Positions 22,561 to 28,237 of a stretch of DNA of 28,237 nt are shown here, one piece after another (within the stretch, counting starts at the first letter, position 1; each line of letters opens with the position of its first letter). Below the pieces are notes generated by a model. The model saw only the letters and a program-made list of their open reading frames with translations, was not told where the DNA came from and made no database searches. The position numbers and the translations under genes were made by a program. Origin of the DNA: CALLCD01 sp039817885 (lineage in GTDB: Bacteria > Pseudomonadota > Alphaproteobacteria > Caulobacterales > Hyphomonadaceae); NCBI GenBank assembly GCA_039817885.1, contig JBCBUY010000034.1:1-28237 (forward strand), read 5' to 3'.

Positions 22561-23058
22561 ATGAGACGTGCTACACTTATTGCAACCTTGACCGCGGTTA
22601 CAGCAACTGGATTTGCTGTCGGCGTTGGCATCGCCCAACCTCCTGGCCCGCATGGTGACCGCTGGGGTGAGCGAATTTCCAACTTGGACACGGACGGAGA
22701 CGGAGCCCTTAGCAAGGCGGAGTCTGAAGCGGGACGCTCAGAAGGCTTCGCCAAAGCCGACAGCGATGGAGACGGCGTACTGTCACCCGACGAGCTCTCC
22801 GAGTTTCGCGTGGCAGAACGCCAGCGCCGGAATGCCGAGAGACAGGACCGCATGTTCGCGCGTCTCGATGCCAATGAAGACGGGTTCATTGACGCTGAAG
22901 AGTTTTCGGCACCCGGCGAAAAACGCTTCGAACGTATGGATACCGACGGTGATGGTATCATCACGCAAGCTGAGTCCGAGGCAGCACGAGGCCATCGCGG
23001 CAAAAGACGACATCGGGGCGGCGACCGCGATGGTGTTGATCCTTCCGACGCGGGTTAA
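22561..23058 (+). CDS. Exported EF-hand protein with four Ca-binding loops
   Basis: 165 residues. A Sec signal peptide (about residues 1-25, cleavage near GVGIA/QPP) sends it to the periplasm. Four canonical 12-residue EF-hand loops follow: D43-E54 (DTDGDGALSKAE), D67-E78 (DSDGDGVLSPDE), D103-E114 (DANEDGFIDAEE) and D127-E138 (DTDGDGIITQAE). All keep Asp at position 1, Gly at 6 and Glu at 12, so all should bind Ca2+. The tail is basic and His-rich (RGHRGKRRHRGGDRDG). The ATG at 22561 has GAGG about ten bases upstream; the longer reading to 22408 would bury the signal peptide. The ECF sigma gene begins six bases after the stop, so this is the first gene of a sigma-factor cassette. Confidence 0.9.
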   Translation: MRRATLIATLTAVTATGFAVGVGIAQPPGPHGDRWGERISNLDTDGDGALSKAESEAGRSEGFAKADSDGDGVLSPDELSEFRVAERQRRNAERQDRMFARLDANEDGFIDAEEFSAPGEKRFERMDTDGDGIITQAESEAARGHRGKRRHRGGDRDGVDPSDAG

Positions 23059-23063
23059 GTGAA

Positions 23064-23684
23064 ATGCTGGGCCAAGCCCTCATCGCTGCCGGGCGAGGCT
23101 TGTGCCTATCCGAAAAGCAGCGTCCCCTAGGCCGGATGCCAGCAGATCGGGATGCCGACCAGATAAAACGCGCCGCCGGAGGTGATCCGGCGGCCATTCG
23201 CGCTATTGTTGTTCGGAACACCGCGCCGTTAAACGCCCTGGCCTACCGCATGCTTCGGTCACAAGAAGATGCCGAGGAAGTGGTTCAGGAGACATTTCTG
23301 CGGGCCTGGAAAGCTCTGCCAAATTGGAAACCAAACGCCCAGCTGTCCACATGGCTTCATCGGGTGGCGCTCAATCTCTGCTATGATCGGCTTCGCAAGC
23401 GCCGTGAACATGTCATGGCCGAACCGCCCGACATGGTGGATGATGGACCAGGCCCCCACGGCCAAATGGAACGACAACAGGACATTGAGCGTGTTCACGC
23501 TGCGATTGCACAACTTCCAGAACGCCAGCAGGCGGCCCTATCCCTTTGCGCTCTTGAGGGGTACACAAACAAAATGGCCGCGGACATTCTTGAGATCAGC
23601 ATTGACGCGCTCGAAAGCCTGCTGTCACGAGGTCGGCGTCATTTACGCAAAATACTGACGGAGCAGGCAGGAGGCCCGGCATGA
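23064..23684 (+). CDS. RNA polymerase ECF sigma factor
   Basis: Up to 206 residues; sigma-2 begins near DADQIKRAAGGDPAAIRAIV and includes SQEDAEEVVQETFLRAWKAL and LSTWLHRVALNLCYDRLRKR. Sigma-4 is in LPERQQAALSLCALEGYTNK through ISIDALESLLSRGRRHLRK. The ATG at 23064 has a weak ribosome-binding site; the ATG at 23136, giving 182 residues starting next to the conserved part, is a fair alternative. It follows the EF-hand gene by five bases and shares an ATGA overlap with the next gene. The HTH recognition sequence SIDALESLL differs from the other sigma factor here (PLGTVKSHV), so they should use different promoters. Confidence 0.92.
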   Translation: MLGQALIAAGRGLCLSEKQRPLGRMPADRDADQIKRAAGGDPAAIRAIVVRNTAPLNALAYRMLRSQEDAEEVVQETFLRAWKALPNWKPNAQLSTWLHRVALNLCYDRLRKRREHVMAEPPDMVDDGPGPHGQMERQQDIERVHAAIAQLPERQQAALSLCALEGYTNKMAADILEISIDALESLLSRGRRHLRKILTEQAGGPA

Positions 23685-24133
23685 GCCAGATGACTGATCA
23701 TCGCCTCATCGAGATTTTGTCGGCGTATGGCGCATCGCCATTCCGATGGCCAGAGGAGGAGCGCGCCGCTGCAGAAGCACTTTTGGAGGCAAACCCGGAG
23801 CGCTTCGCCGATGCATTGGCTGATGCTCAGTCGGTCGATGCCGATCTTGGTGTCTTGCCAGCTGTCGACCTTCCTGAGGGTCTGATCAGTCATTTGATTG
23901 CCTCTGCACCGATTGGTGACCAGGCTCATGCAGCGACAAAGCCGGGACCGCCAAGATGGCAATTCCGGATTTGGGCGAGTGGCTTTGCAACGGCCTGTCT
24001 CGCACTTGGAATGGCCCTGGGTTACGCCCTCCCGGTGGACAGCGGAATTGAATATGACCCTTCGGAAGACGCCCTGACCTATGCCCTGTTTGATTCCGAT
24101 TTCACCTCATTTGTGAATGAGACGGATGGATGA
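23681..24133 (+). CDS. Probable anti-sigma factor, single-pass membrane protein
   Basis: 150 residues: a helical cytoplasmic N-terminus (about 1-90, beginning TDHRLIEILSAYGASPFRWP), one membrane helix at about 97-116 (IWASGFATACLALGMALGYA), and a short acidic periplasmic tail. Size, topology and ATGA coupling to the sigma gene are those of an anti-sigma factor. No zinc-binding HxxxCxxC motif is present, so it would not be a ZAS-type anti-sigma. The role is inferred from context and topology, with no recognised family signature. It also overlaps the next gene by four bases. Confidence 0.72.
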   Translation: MSQMTDHRLIEILSAYGASPFRWPEEERAAAEALLEANPERFADALADAQSVDADLGVLPAVDLPEGLISHLIASAPIGDQAHAATKPGPPRWQFRIWASGFATACLALGMALGYALPVDSGIEYDPSEDALTYALFDSDFTSFVNETDG

Positions 24134-24630
24134 GTAACTCGCGGGCACTCCTCATTGGCCTCGCCGTCTCACTTGGCGTGAATCTTCTCCTGATTGGAGC
24201 GTTCGCAGGGACAGCGCTGCGACCGCCTCCAAAACCTGGCCAACAAACCCGGATTGATGCTCCACGCGGAAGCCCTGAGCGTACAATGGCGCGCGCCTTG
24301 CTCGCAGCGGCTCCAGAGACGGACAGACAGGCAATCCGCGGGGAGCTCCGTCAAAGTTGGCGCGAGACCGCCCAGATTCGACAAAGGGTCGACCAGGCTC
24401 GGCGTGAGGTCGCCGAAGCCCTACAGAGCGACCCCTATGACGAAGACCGCACGATTTCCGCCTTTATCGCTCTGTCGGAAGCCGAAGCTGAGCTTAAAAC
24501 AACCCTTCAGACGAATCTCGCCAAACGGCTTGGTGATCTCTCGCCGGAACTCCGGCAGAGAATGGTCGAAAGCATGGCGCGTCGCGATGACAGACGCGAG
24601 CGGTTCCGCCAGCGGCCGCGCAACCGGTAA
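24130..24630 (+). CDS. CnrX/Spy-like periplasmic sensor (heavy-metal resistance family)
   Basis: 166 residues: an N-terminal membrane anchor (about 5-27, LLIGLAVSLGVNLLLIGAFA) and a periplasmic, strongly helical Arg/Glu-rich domain. The helical hairpin (LRQSWRETAQIRQRVDQARR and LSEAEAELKTTLQTNLAKRL) and a late LSPELRQRM motif are typical of the Spy/CnrX/ZraP-like group. Its mature part lacks obvious His/Met/Cys metal ligands, so metal sensing is doubtful; it may sense something else, or Ca2+ status via the EF-hand protein. It is the last gene of the four-gene run and converges on the phosphatase gene with a 21-base gap. Confidence 0.78.
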   Translation: MSNSRALLIGLAVSLGVNLLLIGAFAGTALRPPPKPGQQTRIDAPRGSPERTMARALLAAAPETDRQAIRGELRQSWRETAQIRQRVDQARREVAEALQSDPYDEDRTISAFIALSEAEAELKTTLQTNLAKRLGDLSPELRQRMVESMARRDDRRERFRQRPRNR

Positions 24631-24651
24631 TTTTTGGACACCCAGACGCGC

Positions 24652-25383
24652 CTAATCGGGCCGTGTAAAGATCGCCTCTAGACTGCGTAGGTTCATGCCA
24701 TTCTTGAGATAATTGGCCGGTGTCAGATTCACCGCCTTGATCACAGCCCGTTCGATCTGAGCCCCCTGACCGTTTGCAGCTGGGGTCAAGTCAAAGTCGA
24801 TAATGTTGATACATCCTGTGTCTTGCTCAAACCCCGCCGCGGCCCCCAAAGGGGCCTTGACCGTCCAAGCCATGATCAATCGGTTGACCATCTCATGGGC
24901 CACCAGAAGCGCCGTTGCCCAACCGGGCCGGGCCAGCAACTCGATCAGACCGTCTTCGACGCGTGCCATCGCATCGGAAAACTTCTCTCCACCTTCCAGA
25001 AACGTCGCACCTGGCTCGCCGGCTTGTTCGATCTGAAACGTCATTGTTGCGGCGAGCTGCTGGGGGCTCTCGAAGTTGATGTACTGCCCACTTCGGAGTT
25101 CTTCGAACCGCCTGTCCTCCTCCAGGGAGATTGCCTCAGGATGTTCAGCCAGGACGATATTTGCTGTTTCGATTGTCCGTGGAAGACCTGTGTGAAGAGC
25201 CAGATCGAAAGTCACTTCGGCAAGTGCCGCCCCGGCCGCCTTTGCCTCCTCACGCCCCCGATCGGTTAAGCGCGCGCGGCTCGGATCCTTGGATTCGACC
25301 ACTTCTTTTGACGTGTAATCGACAAAACCATGCCGCATGAGATAGATCCGGCGGCGGCCGGTGGTGCCTGGAAGCGCGTTCAT
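24652..25383 (-). CDS. Histidine phosphatase family protein
   Basis: 243 residues, phosphoglycerate-mutase-like superfamily. Seen: the N-terminal RHG motif (IYLMRHGFVD) with the phosphoacceptor His, a conserved Arg in GLPRTIETA, the Glu-bearing FEELRSGQY, and the second catalytic His in LLVAHEMVNRLIM (HE where many have HG). No signal peptide, so cytoplasmic. The substrate is unknown. It starts three bases after the stop of the racemase gene, so the two form a transcription unit; a link to acyl-CoA or phosphorylated cofactor metabolism is possible but unproved. Confidence 0.88.
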   Translation of the reverse strand: MNALPGTTGRRRIYLMRHGFVDYTSKEVVESKDPSRARLTDRGREEAKAAGAALAEVTFDLALHTGLPRTIETANIVLAEHPEAISLEEDRRFEELRSGQYINFESPQQLAATMTFQIEQAGEPGATFLEGGEKFSDAMARVEDGLIELLARPGWATALLVAHEMVNRLIMAWTVKAPLGAAAGFEQDTGCINIIDFDLTPAANGQGAQIERAVIKAVNLTPANYLKNGMNLRSLEAIFTRPD

Positions 25384-25386
25384 GAA

Positions 25387-26478
25387 CTAGGCGATGCCCC
25401 AATCGGTCAGGATCTCATCGGTATGCTGTCCGATACCAGGAGGTGGCCCCTGGATTCCGCCGGGCGTACCAAGAAAGCGGGGGGCTGGTGCCGGCTGCAC
25501 CACACCGGCCTCAGTGACGAAGGTCTGCCGTGCCTTATTGTGAGGATGGTCTGGCGCTTCCCCCATTGAAAGTACGGGCGCGAAGCAAACATCTGTGCCT
25601 TCCATCAACTCGCACCATTCATCGCGCGTTTTGGATTTGATGACATTCGCGATTTTGATCTTGAGATCCGGCCATTTGGATTTGTCCATCTGGGCATTGA
25701 ATTCGGGATCATTCAGCCCGGCTTTCTCTATTAACAGCGCATAAAACTGCGGCTCTATCGAGCCAATTGACACCCATCCACCATCTGCACATTCATAAGT
25801 GTCATAGAAATGCGCGCCGCCATCCAGAAGGTTCGCTTCGCGGTCGTCTGTCCAGATCCCCGCCGCACGCATGCCATAGAACATGGATGCCAAGGAGGCG
25901 GCCCCATCGGTCATTGCGCAGTCAATCACCTGGCCTTTCCCTGTCGCTTTCGCACTCAAAATGCCGGCACACATGCCGAATGCTAAATAGAGGGCTCCAC
26001 CGCCATAATCGCCAACAAGATTTAGCGGCGGACTGGGGCGGCGATCCTTATGGCCCATGGCGTGGAGTGCACCGGTGAGAGCGATATAGTTGAGATCATG
26101 TCCAGCAGCGTGGGCCAAGGTTCCAGTTTGCCCCCATCCCGTCATGCGGCCATAGACAAGTTTCGGATTACGCTCGATCGCCACATCAGGTCCAAGCCCG
26201 AGCCGCTCCATTACGCCCGGCCGGTATCCCTCGATCAGACCATCGGCGGCCCCGATCAATTTGAGCGCTGTCTCCAACCCGTCATCGCTCTTAAGATCAA
26301 GGGCAATAGACCGTCGCCCGCGGCTATTTACGTCGGTGGGGTTACCCTTACGGGTTCCCGGCCGATCGATTCGCACAACATCTGCTCCCTGATCTGACAG
26401 AAGCATACCGCAGAACGGACCCGGCCCAATCCCCGCGAATTCTACGATTTTGATCCCTGAAAGTGGACCTGTAGCCAT
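25387..26478 (-). CDS. CaiB/BaiF family, alpha-methylacyl-CoA racemase-like
   Basis: 363 residues. Class III CoA-transferase fold. Residues resembling the racemase branch are seen: His in AGHDLNYIALTGALHAMG, Asp in NLVGDYGGGALYLAFG, and Glu in DTYECADGGWVSIGSIEPQFY. The opening GPLSGIKIVEFAGIGPGPFCGMLLSDQGADVVRIDRP is the family's CoA-binding N-terminus. It probably epimerises 2-methyl-branched acyl-CoA esters before beta-oxidation, as known for this family, rather than transferring CoA. It is upstream of, and three bases from, the phosphatase gene, and divergent from the PopA-like gene. Confidence 0.9.
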   Translation of the reverse strand: MATGPLSGIKIVEFAGIGPGPFCGMLLSDQGADVVRIDRPGTRKGNPTDVNSRGRRSIALDLKSDDGLETALKLIGAADGLIEGYRPGVMERLGLGPDVAIERNPKLVYGRMTGWGQTGTLAHAAGHDLNYIALTGALHAMGHKDRRPSPPLNLVGDYGGGALYLAFGMCAGILSAKATGKGQVIDCAMTDGAASLASMFYGMRAAGIWTDDREANLLDGGAHFYDTYECADGGWVSIGSIEPQFYALLIEKAGLNDPEFNAQMDKSKWPDLKIKIANVIKSKTRDEWCELMEGTDVCFAPVLSMGEAPDHPHNKARQTFVTEAGVVQPAPAPRFLGTPGGIQGPPPGIGQHTDEILTDWGIA

Positions 26479-26602
26479 CTACGCCTCCCCAAACCTCAAC
26501 TCTTTTCGCTCTTTCGAGCCTTGTTCTTCAAAGTAAACCGGACATTAAGACGGCTCTGCTCAAAGAAAACCCTTACATTGAGAAAATAGGCGGTTGAATT
26601 GC

Positions 26603-27865
26603 ATGGGCGGTGCAAACTTCATGACCCCAGCAATCGAACTGGCCGCGGCAAGCCCGCGCCTCGAAATGCTGAAGACACGACTGAAATCCCTCGGGTTCAT
26701 CACCTGCGAGGTTCGTGATGAACCGGTCCCCTTCGAGCCGATCCTGGTGGATATCCCCTCTGCATCTTCGGAGCAGATGAAATCGGTACACCGGCAAGTC
26801 ATGTCGGGTGTCACACGGCCCTTTATTCTTGTCGGAGGCGACACGCCACCACATTTGGACGGCGCGATCACGCTGGCCAACGAAAGAGAGCTACATCGAC
26901 TTCCTGGCAAGCTGGCAGCTTATTACCGCCGCGCAAATACCGAACAAGAAGCGGCTTTCAGAGTGTCGAGCATTCAGGATCTTACCGGCACACCGGCAAC
27001 TCCAGCGCCGCGAAGTCTTCCCAGCGTGCTGGTGATCGGTGGAAGCTCGGCTCGGTTTTTGGCCCTGCAAGCAGCCCTCAAGGCAAATGACATTGATGTC
27101 GTCGCAGCCTTTACGGTCCCGACAGCACAGGACTATCTCACCAAGAGAGATTTCTCTGCTGTGCTGATTGATCTCGGTGACAGCCGAGATCGAAGAATTG
27201 CCAATCAAGCTTTGCTACGTGAATTGGTTGCCGGACTACCACGCCCCTTGTTCATTTTGCAGAACCGAGATGAACCGGTGGCTCAAGACACCGACGTAAT
27301 GGTCTCATCTGCAACGGAAATTTTTGATTATGGAATGGATGTACAGCAAATCGCCACCGATCTGGTCTGGCAAACATTCCAGCACCATTCCGCAGCGCCC
27401 ATAACGGCCAAACAATCAGGCAACCCGGTGATTCTTGATCGATTGACTGGTTTGTTCACGCGGGGCTTCCTGGAACATCACCTTGCACGCCAGATGAGGG
27501 AATCGCGCAGCGTATTCCTGCCACTCACCTTTATGTCTTTGACCGTGACATCTGCCGATGACGATAACGCCTCGGCGCGGCGGTATCTTCCGATAATCGC
27601 GAAGACCGTTGAAACCCATTTGCGCCAAACCGATTGTGCAGCTCGGCTCGACTGGACATCACTCGGGTTTAGTCTCCGATGCACCGCCTATACGAATGCG
27701 GCGCGTTTGGCAGAGCGATGCAGTTCGGCCCTCGTTGAGCAATCGCTTCCTGAGAATATCAGCTTCGCCTGGCGTATCTGTGAAAAACGTCAGACCCACA
27801 CGGCCGAAAGCTTGATTAACGCTACTCTCGCGGCCAGGCAGATCCGCGGGACAATTGCAGCCTGA
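26603..27865 (+). CDS. PopA/PleD-like REC-REC-degenerate GGDEF protein
   Basis: 420 residues: two receiver-like domains (about 15-110 and 140-255) and a C-terminal GGDEF-type domain (about 275-420) opening with ILDRLTGLFTRGFLEHHL. The active-site signature is lost: the five residues where GGDEF should stand read DWTSL (350-354), so it cannot make c-di-GMP. The inhibitory I-site RxxD is kept as RQTD (Arg341-Asp344) at the correct five-residue distance, so it can probably bind c-di-GMP. Only weak phosphoacceptor candidates are present (Asp50 and Asp190). The same layout and behaviour are known for Caulobacter PopA, which delivers CtrA to ClpXP. The ATG at 26603 has AGGCGG nearby; the TTG at 26594 and ATG at 26621 are alternatives. 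Confidence 0.82.
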   Translation: MGGANFMTPAIELAAASPRLEMLKTRLKSLGFITCEVRDEPVPFEPILVDIPSASSEQMKSVHRQVMSGVTRPFILVGGDTPPHLDGAITLANERELHRLPGKLAAYYRRANTEQEAAFRVSSIQDLTGTPATPAPRSLPSVLVIGGSSARFLALQAALKANDIDVVAAFTVPTAQDYLTKRDFSAVLIDLGDSRDRRIANQALLRELVAGLPRPLFILQNRDEPVAQDTDVMVSSATEIFDYGMDVQQIATDLVWQTFQHHSAAPITAKQSGNPVILDRLTGLFTRGFLEHHLARQMRESRSVFLPLTFMSLTVTSADDDNASARRYLPIIAKTVETHLRQTDCAARLDWTSLGFSLRCTAYTNAARLAERCSSALVEQSLPENISFAWRICEKRQTHTAESLINATLAARQIRGTIAA

Positions 27866-27944
27866 TTACGCGTATCGAACTGCGCGGAAAAACTGTTCCT
27901 TAACAGATACCTTCTAAACATCGTGAAAATTTGTGGAGTTCCCT

Positions 27945-28237
27945 ATGCGCGCATCGATTGTACTCGCGGCACTGATCGGCTTGTCCGGCACCGCAATTTC
28001 TGAAGAAGACGGCTATTCTCACGAGCAAAAGACCTACCGCTTTGGCGGAACTTATAAGGTGATCGCTGCAACCGATGTTCAGTCCTGCGCCAATCGCTGC
28101 CAATTGGAAGATGTTTGTCTGGCTTGGAGCTTTCAGCGCGAAACCCAGGGTCTTGGCACGGCACGGTGTGAGCTCAAATCCAGCGTTGGCCGCGCAGAGG
28201 AAAACGCCTTGATGGTATCCGGGATTTCCCCCCGCCT
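27945..28237 (+). CDS. Exported PAN/Apple-domain-like protein (3' truncated)
   Basis: 97 codons are visible before the window ends. ATG at 27945 with GGAG about ten bases upstream. A signal peptide (MRASIVLAALIGLSGTAIS) is followed by a domain with the PAN-type pattern: TYKVIAATDVQSCANRCQL, then EDVCLAWSF and later RCELKSS, with Cys residues spaced as in small disulfide-bonded PAN modules. PAN domains bind proteins or carbohydrates outside the cytoplasm. Further domains may follow beyond the window. It is downstream of the PopA-like gene in the same direction with a 79-base gap, so probably separately transcribed. Confidence 0.8.
   Translation, partial: MRASIVLAALIGLSGTAISEEDGYSHEQKTYRFGGTYKVIAATDVQSCANRCQLEDVCLAWSFQRETQGLGTARCELKSSVGRAEENALMVSGISPR

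Noticed and set aside
22681..22980. Short repeated GACGGAGACGG-like stretches as a possible tandem repeat or CRISPR
   Set aside because: They encode the Asp/Gly EF-hand loops of one protein; spacing is irregular and there are no spacers.
1..28237. tRNA, rRNA, CRISPR, insertion sequences, toxin-antitoxin or restriction genes
   Set aside because: Looked for on both strands by reading translations and intergenic sequence; none found. The gaps are short and no transposase, integrase or nuclease motifs appear.

Overview
The window is a dense, single-copy stretch of an alphaproteobacterial chromosome. Its gene content and order best fit a marine, Hyphomonadaceae/Caulobacterales-like organism, though that is inference from architecture and not a database match. 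The main pointers are the run murA - DUF2948 - hisD - UPF0262, typical of alphaproteobacteria, the yfgM-like - bamB - der run, and a PopA/PleD-like REC-REC-GGDEF protein of the Caulobacter cell-cycle type. I see no rRNA, tRNA, CRISPR array, transposase or integrase.

Layout, left to right. 1-2847: the 3' part of a class A penicillin-binding protein; then a MarR regulator divergent from a small membrane protein, with a perfect 17-bp palindrome between them. 2864-6906: a segment of unusual composition with a membrane protein, a methyltransferase and a large AT-richer lipoprotein of unknown function. 6907-8781: an Uup-type ABC-F ATPase whose codon composition changes inside the gene near 8.1 kb. 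8778-12369: der, bamB and a yfgM-like gene in one leftward operon (GTPase for ribosome assembly plus envelope-protein assembly factors). 12449-13276: panB. 13331-14635: a DUF6249-like membrane protein, an ECF sigma factor and a small membrane protein, all leftward. 14742-16358: a LuxR-type helix-turn-helix fused to an alpha/beta hydrolase. 16632-18844: a VOC protein, a MarR regulator and 4-hydroxyphenylpyruvate dioxygenase, with a near-palindromic operator between the last two. 18854-22389: murA, DUF2948, hisD and UPF0262, leftward. 22561-24630: a rightward four-gene cassette (exported EF-hand protein, ECF sigma factor, likely anti-sigma membrane protein, CnrX/Spy-like periplasmic sensor). 24652-26478: an alpha-methylacyl-CoA racemase-like enzyme and a histidine phosphatase, leftward. 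26603-27865: a PopA-like protein with a lost GGDEF signature but an intact RxxD I-site. 27945-end: the start of an exported PAN-domain-like protein.

The most interesting items are the PopA-like c-di-GMP receptor candidate, the EF-hand/ECF/anti-sigma/periplasmic-sensor cassette with repeated GAATTC-centred boxes upstream, the LuxR-hydrolase fusion, and the compositional break inside the ABC-F gene. That break suggests that about 5 kb to its left was brought in by homologous recombination. All calls come from reading translations, motifs and spacing; no search was run.
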